Below, one piece after another: positions 51,401 through 62,784 of a stretch of DNA of 64,000 nt. Made by a program: the position numbers and the translations under genes. Within the stretch, counting starts at the first letter, position 1. The number at the start of each line of letters is the position of its first letter. The stretch is from Todiramphus chloris collaris (Eukaryota; Chordata; Aves; Coraciiformes; Alcedinidae). The notes beneath the pieces were generated by a model. The model worked only from the letters and a program-made list of their open reading frames with translations. It had not been told where the DNA came from and searched no databases. The DNA lies in the NCBI GenBank assembly GCA_025345505.1, contig JANVCC010010406.1:14729176-14793175 (forward strand), written 5' to 3'.

Positions 51401-51685
51401 TATGTATGACATATAATATTAAACTTTTAAGAAGCTATGTATATATAAGATTTCTTAATGTATCACAACTTCACGTTAATGTAAAAAGACAAAAATGCTG
51501 TCTACTAATTATCACATTACTAAGTTACCTTGTAATTCATGAATGCAAGTTCTTTTGCCATGCATATTGCAAAGTATAAAATGCAACCAGTGAAGCATGA
51601 ATAACTTTTCATTCTTTGAGATACTTCCAGAAGTCAATGGACTTGGGGTAATGTGGTAAATATTCTGTTTATTTTGCTTCTACAG
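45496..51685 (+). other. KDM4C: Last part of the 45.7-kb KDM4C intron, no gene seen
   Basis: AT-rich intronic DNA ending in the acceptor TTTTGCTTCTACAG at 51685. A 109-codon hydrophobic open frame at 45847-46176 and others lack recognisable domains; T-rich sequence gives such frames by chance. There are homopolymers at 48645-48666 (T) and 50312-50328 (A). Confidence 0.65.
48645..48666. repeat. Poly-T tract (22 T)
   Basis: Uninterrupted T run in the large intron. Confidence 0.9.
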
Positions 51686-51871
51686 AAATGCATCTTCTGC
51701 AGACAGAGAATTAAGAAAATCTCTGGTGCTTGCATTCAGTGTTCGTATGGACGCTGTCCAGCTTCTTTCCATGTTACCTGTGCCCATGCTGCAGGAGTGC
51801 TTATGGAACCTGATGACTGGCCATATGTTGTCTACATCACATGTTTCAGGCACAAGATCAACCAAAGTGTG
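51686..51871 (+). CDS. KDM4C: KDM4C exon: second (extended) PHD finger
   Basis: A 186-base exon (62 codons, phase 0 to 0) with acceptor TTCTACAG and donor GTAAGA. It reads from [16 protein letters not shown] to [12 protein letters not shown]. The Cys/His ligands of the PHD finger are all present: CIFC (residues 2 and 5), CIQC (16 and 19), Cys24, HVTC (29 and 32) and CFRH (53 and 56). The [20 protein letters not shown] core is the hallmark of KDM4 family extended PHD fingers. Together with the C2HC knuckle from the two upstream exons it forms a nuclear chromatin-reader module. Read-through into the intron gives 11 more codons and a stop at 51905-51907, so intron retention would cut the protein before the Tudor domain. 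No damage is seen. Confidence 0.97.
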
Positions 51872-53910
51872 GTAAGAAATTTGTTTCCTTATTGTTTCAG
51901 AATTTAAGTGTGTTTCCAGAGAAAATGGAAGAAAGGATCCGCAGTATGTGTTAAAATAGCTCCACCTGTCATATTTCTATACGTAGCAAGCTATTACATC
52001 TTGAAGGCTTTTCCTTATGCCATTACCTGGGATAAATGATATTTGATATGCCTAACACATTTTTTTTGCGTTAGAGTCATTATTGAATGTATTGTTTTGA
52101 CAGCCAGAGCAAATCCTTGAGTTCTGTGTTTTGTTAACCTGGAGTGTATTATAAATACCCAGATGATCTCAGTATCTTCAAATACTCACGTATACTGTGA
52201 GGTAAAGGATATAGTGCATTTGTAAGTTTTTTGCTCTGCAGCCAAACAGTGTTTTGCAAATATCCAGTTATAATTATGTTATCTGGCAAAGTAGCACTGG
52301 TATGTCATAAAAATTCATATTATTACTGTGCCTTTTTATTTCTAGCCTGTACTGAGAAGGAGCCTTTAATTTTAGATGAGACACATGAAGAATTAATTTA
52401 ATGTCTTTTATTTGAATGAATTGTTTCTATCTCAGTTGAGAGAGAACATTTATCTTGGGCTTTTAAAACTGTATTTTGTTTCCTAGAAAACTAGAAGGAT
52501 TTAACGTAGTTTTATTAAGGAAATAACTTGGTAACTTGGTCAAGTTGAGAATTCACAAGTTGCAAACTTTTAATCTCCTTTATACATCAGAAGTGAGAAA
52601 AAAACCCCTCTGGTAATGTCTGTGTAATATATGTCTTCCTTTCAAGAGGCTATCAGTGAATCCTTGCTCTTAATGACAAGACTACTGAAGAGTAAGATTT
52701 TCTTTCAAGTATGCTACAATGTAATCCCTCCCAACTAGAGTAATCAGTCCTTTGTGTTCAATCTGCTGGTGGTTCTTACAAAAGAAAACAACTTGTGTTT
52801 CCCTGTTACAAAACTTCCACAGAACTGTTAAGCCTTTTTAAAGTTTTTGTTTTCCAAAATGAATTAATATGTGAAACCAAGTTTTAGTTTTTCAGCATTT
52901 TTCAAGAAATAGAGTTTATTGTGAAAAATGAACTTAAGCCTCTATCTGTGCAGGCAACTTAAGATACTTTTCTGAGCCTGGAAAACATTATCACTAGTTG
53001 AAAATTACTGTGTTAAAATTATGTCTAGTAAAAATTGGGCTGGTTTTTCCTAGTATTTCCTAGTATTTATTTGGGATTTGCTGGGAAATCATTCCCTGAT
53101 CAAAGAAGACTTTCTATATAACACAGTCTTTTATTCCTAATTCATATGTGTATTGCAGCCACTTCCTCAGCCCCTTAATTTTTTCATCTTCTTTCAGTGT
53201 ATCTCTCTGATGCTGGAGTCCCCTTATGCATGTGATTTTTTTCACCTTGTTCTCTTTTATGATACTAAATTGTAAATATGATAAGGTTTCAGATTATTTC
53301 TTCTATGTTTATGCAGTGTTTAATATAGTGGTATAGCTGTCCTGAATAGATTTTTTTTTCTGTCATTTCTGTATTTATGTTAGTTATTAATAGAAATAGC
53401 TACAAAATATTAAAGAAAACCAAGTAGATAGTTTAAACACAATTTATACTTTCAATCTAAAATAAAACAATGCAGACTGTAGCACTTGACTTTCTTAGTC
53501 TACACTTTCTCTGGAATAGAAAAGAAGTTACTGAATAGCTGTTACTTAAAATGGTGACAAACAAAACACATACTCATTTGGAAAAAAAAAACCCACAACA
53601 TAATAGAAATAGAATGACATGGAATCCCATAAAATATCTTTTTTCTTAGTAATTTTCTTGACCTACACTAGGTAGTGTCAAAGAAAAAAAAAACACCACC
53701 AACAACAAACAACAAATGAGTATGGAGAAACAGGATTTTGTGTGACTGCTATTTAAGTTGTGTGAATGATGTTCATTGTAGCTCGAATTTAAACTTGTCA
53801 GATCTTTTCCTGAGTCTCGTCATCAACCTTTTTGAAAAAATTATGTACTATTAACTTAGTTCCTATGGCTAAAATAAAAATCAGATTTGCAGAAAAGAAA
53901 GAAAAACTAT

Positions 53911-53952
53911 GGGGTTTTGGTTTTGGGTTGGTTTTTTTTTGGTGGTTTGTTT

Positions 53953-53984
<32 letters not shown>

Positions 53985-54025
53985 GGGTTTTGTGGGGTTT
54001 TTTTGGGTTTTGTTTTTTTTTTTTT
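53911..54025 (+). repeat. G/T-rich low-complexity tract with GGGTTTT and (TTTTG)n units
   Basis: About 115 bases made only of G and T, with repeated GGGTTTT/GGTTTT words and a (TTTTG)n core. The G runs lie on the transcribed sense strand, so several GG/GGG blocks could pair into a quadruplex in RNA. The Phe/Trp/Gly-rich open frame here is an artefact. Confidence 0.9.
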
Positions 54026-55830
54026 AATTGGGCCAAAAGTTAGAAAGATCAGATATTTTGTTCAAGAGACTTCTTCTGTGAAATAACTTACTTCTGAGAC
54101 AAAGGAGATTGCCATATGTTTGTATATGCCTAGTTTTATACTCTGTCTTTTAGATAATTAATCTAATCACATCTTTAAGCCTTTGAAAGTTTTTTCACCA
54201 TTAGTTTTCTTGTTACACTTTTCTTAGCTATTAGCTATTCCTTCATGCAGAAATTACATTGCTCTTCATCATTAGGCATAGCAATGTATCTTACTTCTAA
54301 TGATTTTTTCCTTTAATCTGCTGTTTAAACTTCCTTGCTTGAAAGTAGAACAGGAGAATCTTGCAGACTGAAATATTATACTCACTTTGCAAATTTTTAC
54401 AGGGCTCAAATGGATTGTCTTATCAACAAGAAAAAACATCTCTTGGAACTTAGCATCTGAAAACATTATACGTAAAGCAAGGACATTATTATTTCTTCTC
54501 AATTCATGCACAGAAAATTAAAATTGCCTGGTTTTTTTCACTAATGTAGCCTCTAGATATTGTGCCTAAATGCTCAGTGAATATCTGATGGCTGCTTGCT
54601 TCCCAAGTTTAAAAAAATACCAAAAAACCCAAAGCTCAATGACCAAGAATGGCTTCTGGGTACTAGGAAAAATTGTGACATATATCTATAGTGGCATTGT
54701 AATATACGAATCAATGAGGGTGGTTAACAAAAAACCTATGTATGTACAGATAAATGTGTATTATTACTGGTATTAGTGTATCTCTTCACCTCAGGCAAGG
54801 GTTTATTGCAATGAGTCCAAATTATTCATAAATATACTTTCACAAGTCTTTGTCACTGGGGATCAGATTCTGCATGGTCTTCAGGATTTTTTCCTAGAGT
54901 ACTATTTTAATGTCAACCATAGAAAACACTAGCATGTCTTGTGATGAAAAATTAAAAGGTAATCAAAAGGGAAAGCATAATCCTTGTATCCACATAATGC
55001 TGCTGAATGAAGTAAATTTGCAAATACTAAGAACTGAAGTTTTCTAAATGCTGCTACAGCTTTTCAAAAATATGCTCTTTGGAGACCCATGGACTCAAAG
55101 CTAAGCATGACTGTTGAATTTGATTAAGGCACAGCTTTAGAAACAACACAAAAATTTAATAGCAGAAAAGTTGTTTTATACAGAATGTTTTGGATTATTC
55201 CTGTTTGACTATATTTTTTTGTTAAGTAAATTGGAATGTCAATAAAGATGGAATGATCTGCAATTTACTACTTACAGGCAGTAGGTGATGTTTCATCTGG
55301 GAAGTGTGATCAGAAGAGATCATCTAGACAGCCTGTTAACATGCATTTTGAAAGACTCTTTAGAAGAGGTGAAGATAGGAATGGCAAAAACGCACTGAAT
55401 AAGAGTTGCAAAATCCTACTGTTGATGATTTTTGAGCTGTTTCAAATTATCTGTTGCTATTATTGGCCAATTCTTAGATCTTTGCATACAGGGAATGAAG
55501 GGTTGCTGTCAAAGAGAAGCTGTGGATCCTTCTTGTGTTGAACACCTGAGTAATGAATTGTCATTGTCTGCCACTGTTTACTGATTACTGCCAGCCCCTT
55601 AACCTTTCAGAGGGACTAAGACATGCCTTAGGAAGAACATATTATTCAAAAATCATGAACTGACATATTTTTGAAATTTCATGCATCATTTCTATGCCTA
55701 AATTGGAGTTCCATGGAGTAAGCTTAAAATGATAAAAGTTCCATTACTATATCAAATAAGTCTCAGTAGTGAGACAAAGTTTCTAGACATTTAGCTATAC
55801 ATCAGATGCCTATTTCATTATACTTACTAT

Positions 55831-55886
55831 GATTTCATAAACATATATTTTATATATTGATTTCATAAACATATATTTTGTATATT
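55831..55886. repeat. 28-bp tandem duplication (two copies)
   Basis: GATTTCATAAACATATATTT plus eight further bases at 55831-55858 is repeated at 55859-55886 with one difference (TTTTATATATT against TTTTGTATATT). A recent local duplication by slippage is the simplest explanation. Confidence 0.9.
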
Positions 55887-57732
55887 TTATTTAACAACAT
55901 TTTTGTGTCCTGCGATGCAGAAAATGGAGAAAAGAATTTTCCCTCTTTATCTTTTTGAAGTTTGCACAAAGAAAGGAAGGTTAACTTTTTTATTTTTATC
56001 TGGGCTTTTTTTTTTCTGTATTTCTGCCTCTATTTTAGTTCATCCTTGGCTTAGGTGCTATTAAAGAAAATCATGCTTTTTAAACAGCAGATTTTTCAAT
56101 AATCTGGCAACTACCACAGCTGTTTCTTTAATCAGATAGACTCCCTTACATAACAACTGTCCTTTCTGATCAAAAATTACATTCTTAACATCAATAAATT
56201 CTTAAGATTGACAGGAAATGTTTTCTGGGACATGCAATCAATTATGGAGCATGCTTGTCAATATTTTTTTCTGAGAAATAAATCAAGAATCCTACCAAGA
56301 TAGCATACTCAGAAATAATCTCCTTGAGCTAGGGTGCATTCTGGCTTTTAGTATTTGTACTAATGAGCAATGGAATTTCTTCTCTGAAAATTTTATCAAT
56401 AAATAAATTGTCTCTTAAAATATTATATTTTGCCTTCCATCTTCTCTGAAGGGTTCTGTCTTCAGGCTTTAAAAACATTTAAACCTTGTAATAGAGTTAT
56501 TTCTCCTTGGGATTCTGTAATACCAATAGCAACCTTTTTCTATTATCTCATAGAAGTAAATCAATTAATACTCTCCAGTTTACTTTGGATTGCCCCTCCT
56601 CCCCCCTCCACCCCTCAGTAACTGAGTAGACTAAAGTTAAAATTGTAAAGAAAAGTAACATTTATGTTTACATATGTTTCAAGACTGGATAAAAACTGCT
56701 AATTGACATGTCAGTCCCGGTGATACCAGTAAGTTGTTATATATGTAGTTGATTCTGCTACTTAATCTGACTACATACAGGCAGAATGAGAAGGAAACAG
56801 TTTTGTTACACATCTAAATGGTTAAATAATTTGTGAGTATACCTAGAACATTATTTCTAGGTAAACTTGGAAATGCTTTAGAAATATCATTAGGTTTAAC
56901 TAGCTGAGGTGACCTCAACTGTATCCTCCAAATGCATATATCAGGCAGAGCTCTTGACACACAGAGATTTAGTACATTGTCTCCAGAAACAGTACAGAGT
57001 ATTTGTACTTGCTTTGCCCTTAGTTTGCAGAAGCAGAGAGGTTTAAAAATTATAAAACCCAGAAACTGGTCCAAGAAAAAGGCACAATAGTGACTACAGT
57101 CTCCACAAAACCAGAAGTGTTCAAGTTTAGGGTGGGTTGAGGTGGTTTCCTCTTCCACAAAAGCATCGACATGACTACTAATGCTTGGAATCTAATAAAA
57201 ATAACTGATGCTGTCCATGGTTCTCCCTTTCCTATTAGTGCTAAAAGTTCTACAGCTGTAGCATTTTCACAATTTTTGCAGACACTTTCTAAGATTATTA
57301 TGTTGATTGTCACTGCCTTTGAAGGTTTGAAAAGCATTTCTAGGAAATGAAGTAATTACTTTAGTGTATGTATGTTTATAGAAACATTTCTAATAAAAAA
57401 TATGTTATGCTCAGTATATACCAGTGTAGTTGCTCCTTGTATTAGCATATTCCGTTAGGAGAAATGTTCCACTGTTCAGATATAGCCACAGTCATAGTAA
57501 TTCACTTTTGCATAAAGAAATGGACTTTTGTGATGTAATGGGTAGACAGTCAGGATGACAAGAAACAAGTGACTTCCTTGTGTTATTAGGATAAGAAGGT
57601 CTTGAGTTTATTTTCCTGGTGAAGAAGTTTCCTTTTTAAGTGGAAAGTCTGTGGGGATATATTATTTGGGAGCTGAGATGTAACAGCTGTCTGCAGCTTC
57701 TGGGCATTTGCTCACTTAAGGTTCCACTCTTT

Positions 57733-57762
57733 TTTTTTAATTAATTAATTTATTTATTTATA
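57733..57762. repeat. (TTAA)n/(TTTA)n low-complexity tract
   Basis: A T run followed by AATTAATTAA and then TTTATTTATTTA. Simple repeat only. Confidence 0.85.
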
Positions 57763-58458
57763 GAATCCATCAAGCGGTTATGGTTACAGAATTTTTGCAT
57801 AGTTTAACAACTCTTCTACTCTTCTGATTTATATAATTAGATGTGTGGAATTAAAAGTGAGAAATTAAAAAAAACCCTGTTACTGATTTACTACATAAGT
57901 AACTGATGAAGAGTGGTCAGTGTTGTCTGAAGTTCTAAAGCAAAAGTTATGCTCAAAATGGATTAATATATGGTGCTGTAGACAGCTCTGACAAGGACTG
58001 GATATACATTTAGTTATTGCATCTCATTCAGAAAAATATTAAGCAATTATGTAGAATTATACTGAAATCCAGTACTTTAAAATTCCATCATTTAAAATAA
58101 TGTAGGACCGTGGGCTGGGTTCATCACATCTTACCTCTTCAAGAAAATTGTACAAATAAAATTTAAAAATATTGATAATTGTCTGTTAGTGATCTGATGC
58201 AGTATGGTTAGAAGGCACCAGTTGCAAAAACATTTTTGAATGCTGTGATTTGTTATTCTTCAGATGCTATTTGTTTTCTCATAAAATTAAGAAACTTTGT
58301 ATGTAAAACAAATTCATCAGATCATTACTGGAAGGAATGATTTTGTATTTAAACGTTTTTATATTGTATGAACTGTTATCAAATCTGTTTTGATATTGAT
58401 AAACTTCTGATGAGTGAGATGGTTATTTTAAAATTACTTTTTAATTCTTTTTTTCAAG

Positions 58459-58629
58459 AGAGCTAAAGCATGTGAGAAAGCCATTACAGTTGGGCAGACA
58501 GTTATCACGAAACATAGGAATACACGATACTATAGTTGCAGAGTCATAAGCATAACATCCCAACTTTTCTATGAAGTCGTGTTTGATGATGGCTCTTTCA
58601 GTCTGGATACTTTTCCTGAAGACGTTGTA
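58459..58629 (+). CDS. KDM4C: KDM4C exon: beginning of the tandem Tudor domain
   Basis: A 171-base exon (57 codons, phase 0 to 0) with acceptor TTTTTTTCAAG and donor GTAAGT. It starts [20 protein letters not shown] and runs through [19 protein letters not shown] to [15 protein letters not shown]. The [17 protein letters not shown] strand pattern and FYEVxFDDGS-F are the first Tudor strands of KDM4 proteins, whose interdigitated double Tudor binds methylated histone tails such as H3K4me3 (known for the family). The start is set by the phase-0 join with the PHD exon and the first AG after the T tract; the next AG two bases later would break the frame. Relative to human KDM4C from memory, an Arg after GSFS is Leu. 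The second Tudor half (SRDCLKLG-like start) was not found in the remaining 5.4 kb. Confidence 0.96.
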
Positions 58630-58660
58630 GTAAGTACTTTCTCAGATGCCTGTTCTTTCT

Positions 58661-58731
58661 GGTTTGTGGTTTTCTTTTTTGTTGTTGTTTTTTGTTTGGT
58701 TTTTGTTTGGTTTTGTTTGTTTGTTTGTTTT
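58661..58731 (+). repeat. (TTTG)n-rich tract just after the Tudor exon
   Basis: A T/G-only stretch with GTTGTTG and TTTGTTTGTTTG units, starting about 30 bases after the donor site. U/G-rich sequence close to a 5' splice site can bind TIA1 or CELF-type splicing factors (inference). Confidence 0.8.
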
Positions 58732-59427
58732 AAATTGTAGAGTTGGAACCTCTTGAACTACTTCTTTTGACCTTGAGGAGATAATGTCTTAATATTCAGT
58801 TCATGTTTGTTGCTGTTACTGTTGAGAATGATTATTTTCTAATGGGCTTCCAAACTTTGGTTGTTCTAATTAGTCTTTGCCATTTGATGAAATGAATCAA
58901 AAGTAATCTTAGAAAATCTTTTAATTAAATAAGAAATATGTATTTAATAAAGGAAATGAGAGAGGGAATTCCATATATCCTTCTCTGTCTCTCAGAGATA
59001 ACTTGTAAAAATTCCTTGCAGAATAGAAAAATCCTGCTGTAATGGGAAGAATAGCTCTCAAGAATCTGTTCTAACAACTTGTTTAACCTTCTGATATTTA
59101 GTTTGTGAGATTACATTATTAATGATAAAAATCATCAGGGAGAATAATGTGTAGTTTATTGCATTTCCAAAAAGCAATTGAGATTTTGATTTCCCTTATG
59201 CCCTTACATAAACTACCATGTTTCTCAGAACTGTTAAGGACCACATTGTATGCTTAGTTAGCACATATGAACAAAATTTGCAGACAATTGGGGTAAGATT
59301 CTGATTTTCTCCACACTTGAAATGAATACATTTGATGTTAACCTTTGTTGTGTTCATCAGGTGATGCTTGAAATCTTGCTTATGATATGATTCTAATCCT
59401 TGGTTAGCTTCATGTTCCTCCGAGTCT

Positions 59428-59442
59428 TTTTTTTTTTTTTTT
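59428..59442. repeat. Poly-T tract
   Basis: A T run within the intron; no associated element seen. Confidence 0.7.
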
Positions 59443-62400
59443 TGCTGAGCTGATATTTTTTGTGTACCTTCTGCTAATAATCTCTAAAAGTTAGAGCCTT
59501 CAGTGAAGACTGTCATGCAAAAGTGCTGTTTGTTGCAAGATCACTTTTTGCGTAGCTCTGTGTCCTGTGCTGTATTTAGTTGGGGGAGTCTGGCATATGC
59601 AGTGGTGCAGAATACACACTTTTCATCTCAGGGGACACAACCCCTAGGAGTACTCCATATTCTTCTTACTCTGTTTTCTGCAGGCCTAATGTTTTCATGC
59701 AAGTAGCATTAGCTGACAGATACATCATTGGAAGTGATACTGCTGTTCTTAGAAGCTTCTTAGTTATTGAAATGTCTGATGCCTTTTGAAAATTTGGGTT
59801 TTGAAAGAGTACATGTCAGAGCAGTGTATGGGGATTGAGCTGTTTACCTCCCACTGGTCTGAATAGAAAACAGTCAGCAAATCCCTCTTACATGCCTTTG
59901 AAAATTTATCCTTTAATTCGAAACACTCTGAAAGGCTCCATTAATGATCAAAGACGTTCTGATTTAGAATGATCAAGATATTAAGCAAATGTGGCTGTAT
60001 TGTTATTAGAAAACCCTCTTTTGTGTATGCCTGCATCAAGGACGTGGTAAGGCAGAGATGAGAAACTGCTTGCCACTCTAGTGTGGTGGTCTGATTTGGA
60101 GCTAAGAATAAATGTAATCAGGTGTGGTTATGCCTCAGTGCTTCTCAGATAGTGGATGAACAACATATAATTGTTTGATGGAAACACCAAAGGAATTTCA
60201 CATTCCTTAGAGAAATCTTGTTGTGTTTTCTTTAGATAATATACCTGCAGCTTTTACTGGAAGGGGGAAAAGAATGTTTTTTCTTCTGCCTGGACTAAAA
60301 CTTGCTAATCCATGCAATGTGCGTATCAGGTGTTAGTGCTGCTGGGAGGACTTATTCATCAAATCTGGTGTGAAAGCAATATTGCTGCCTATTGAAGAAC
60401 TTATTTTTCTAATCTGTTTTCACTTTTCAACTAGCTCAAAAAGATAGCAGGAGCTTTCTGCTTTTCCAATATGTGCTGAATCCACTACATATTTTCAGCT
60501 CAGATCACAATAGACCACAATTCCAATGTTCAGACCCAGTGATTTATTTTTAAGGAGAAAAATAGGGAGCAGGAAAATTTCAGTCCCAAAGCTTCATGAA
60601 GCTGTGTTTGTGTATGTAAACATTGAATAACTACCAAATCAAGGTATATGTTTTTCTCTTACATGTATTTTTCTTGTTTTGTGTTATCATTTGCTAAAGA
60701 TACCATGTTTAGGGTTTTTTTGAAGTGTAGCTTTTAGATATAGGCATAGCTAAATAGATTTTTATTTCAAGCTATTGCTTTGGTACTATACCTGATTTCT
60801 ACCTTACTAGAATTTCTTAGCATAATTCCTTCTCAATTACAATGTTTAAACCTATTTGATAGCTTGTTGATGTGCTAAGCAGTCAGCTTTCCATCAACCC
60901 TTCAGGCGTAAGAGGGTGCAAAAAAGTATATGGGTATAATTTTGTACTGGAAGAAACAGCAAGACAACTTCCTCTATAGGTAATGGAGAGACTGCAGTGA
61001 GGGGGATAGTACATGGTACCTAAAGGAGAAGAGATTTAACAGCTTTAGCAGTTAAAGTTTAATGACGAGTGCACACAAATGTGTCATGCGTAGCATGTAT
61101 ATGTGCCACTTGCCACTTCTTGAAGGATTTATGCTCTGTAACTTGTCAGACAGCTTGTAGCCTGGCACCAGGAGGAGTGCTGTCCTGCCCAACAGGCCAC
61201 ATGGCAGTTTACAGATTATGCATCACAAACTGTCTCAGTTCTTTGGCCTGCTCATTTAAGGAAGGTGTCCCACAGTTCCTTTTTTTTCCTGTTAGTACCA
61301 GACAGGCATATCTCCACTAGCATATCTTGACAGTTTTCTAGAAATTAATATTCTGGGTATTTAGCTAGGAGTTTTATTTCTTTCTCTCTCTATTGTGACT
61401 GTCAATAGTGCCTTAACAGCAAGTATAATTAAAATATATATACATATTTAAAATATATGTAGGTAACCTGAACTTACAGCTAAGCATGAAGTTGTTTCCA
61501 CATTATCTGATTAAAATCCCAGCTAAACAGGGAGGTCTTGCTGTATACTTGGTTGAGGGCAGAAAGGTCCCAAAATATTACATTGAGAGGAAGATAGAAA
61601 GAAAAAAACTGCAGAATCAAGCATTCTTGAGTCTGATTACAGGAGAGCTGAGCACATCTCTCCAAAAATGCTAGACAACCTTTACAGTCTGCTTGCTCCA
61701 AAAAGTGCCCTAGCCCTCCAGTGACCATTTTACACAGAATTCTTTGCTGTCATGGTTACACCTTGTGGTTATCAAGCAAATTAGGTGAAAAAAAATGAGT
61801 GTACCTACTCTCACTGTGATGACATACCTGTGCTGTGCTTTAGTTTACTATTAACTGCATCAATGTAGGGGTTCTCCACTGAAAAGGTAAAGCTGATCTG
61901 TGAATTGTCGTGCCTACAAGCAAAATTGGACTTTACTTATTAAAATCCACAAATTGAATACCATCCTAAGTGGTACTGTAGCATATGGAATGCTACTTTA
62001 AATCTTAAGAGTAGAGAAAGTGAGCTGTGTTTGGGAGGACACTTGGATACTATATTCAGGAGTTCATGAGTTTGTTTTGCAGAACCACATTATGGTAATT
62101 TTATGAGGTCCTGATAAAATCCAGAAAGCATAGTCTTGAAAAATTGTATATTAGTTCAGGTTAAGACATTCAGACTGCAGCTGTCAAAAACAAGAATATG
62201 AAATTATTTTTGCATGTGTCAAGTTGATCCTTACTTGATTTTTATTATCTACCACTGCTTTTTGAAGTGGATGCCACCTTACCTGAAAAAATTCAAAGAG
62301 GAAAAAAACCATCACCAAGCAGTGGGTTTTTTCATGTACCAACAATGATATCTGGAATCCTTAACAGAATTATGCTGACACTTATGCAAGTACCTTCATT

Positions 62401-62713
62401 CAGTAGTGGACCCAAGAGAGCCTTCAGTCTGAAGAGAATGGCGGAGATTAAGCTCTCTTTCTGTGTCTATCACCACTTTAAATTCTCCACTGTCAAGGGA
62501 GAGAGGCACAGGGCTGTTGAGAACTCTGACAGGCGAAGTATTTAACTGAAGTCATCACAAAGATTACAACTTCTTACAGTGTGCACCTAAATTTCACAAA
62601 GTCTAAAATTATTATCTTCTGCTTTCTTTGTAATAAAATGGAGCACATTTGCATTGCCAGTATTTGAAGAAAAACCTGACACTATGATAGTAATGCAAAC
62701 TGAGAAGATACTT

Positions 62714-62784
62714 AAAAACAAAAACAATGAAAAAAAACAAAAATGAAGAAAAAACAAACACAGAACCAAAAACAAAACAAAAAT
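62714..62784 (+). repeat. A-rich (AAAAC)n-like low-complexity tract
   Basis: About 70 bases of A with scattered C and G, containing AAAACAAAAAC-like units. Low complexity only. Confidence 0.85.

Larger units (their letters stand above)
51872..58458 (+). other. KDM4C: KDM4C intron, 6587 bases, no gene seen
   Basis: A phase-0 intron with donor GTAAGA and acceptor TTCTTTTTTTCAAG. Contains a G/T-rich tract (53911-54025), a 28-bp tandem duplication (55831-55886) and simple A/T runs. No CR1 or LTR was recognised. The open frames at 56814-57337 on the minus strand show no recognisable domain. Confidence 0.85.

Noticed and set aside
53832-54086. A Phe/Trp/Gly-rich frame
   Set aside because: A direct product of the G/T-only low-complexity tract.
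62267-62545. A 92-codon frame considered as a missing KDM4C exon
   Set aside because: Its sequence does not resemble the expected second Tudor half, and it lacks suitable flanking splice sites in phase 0.
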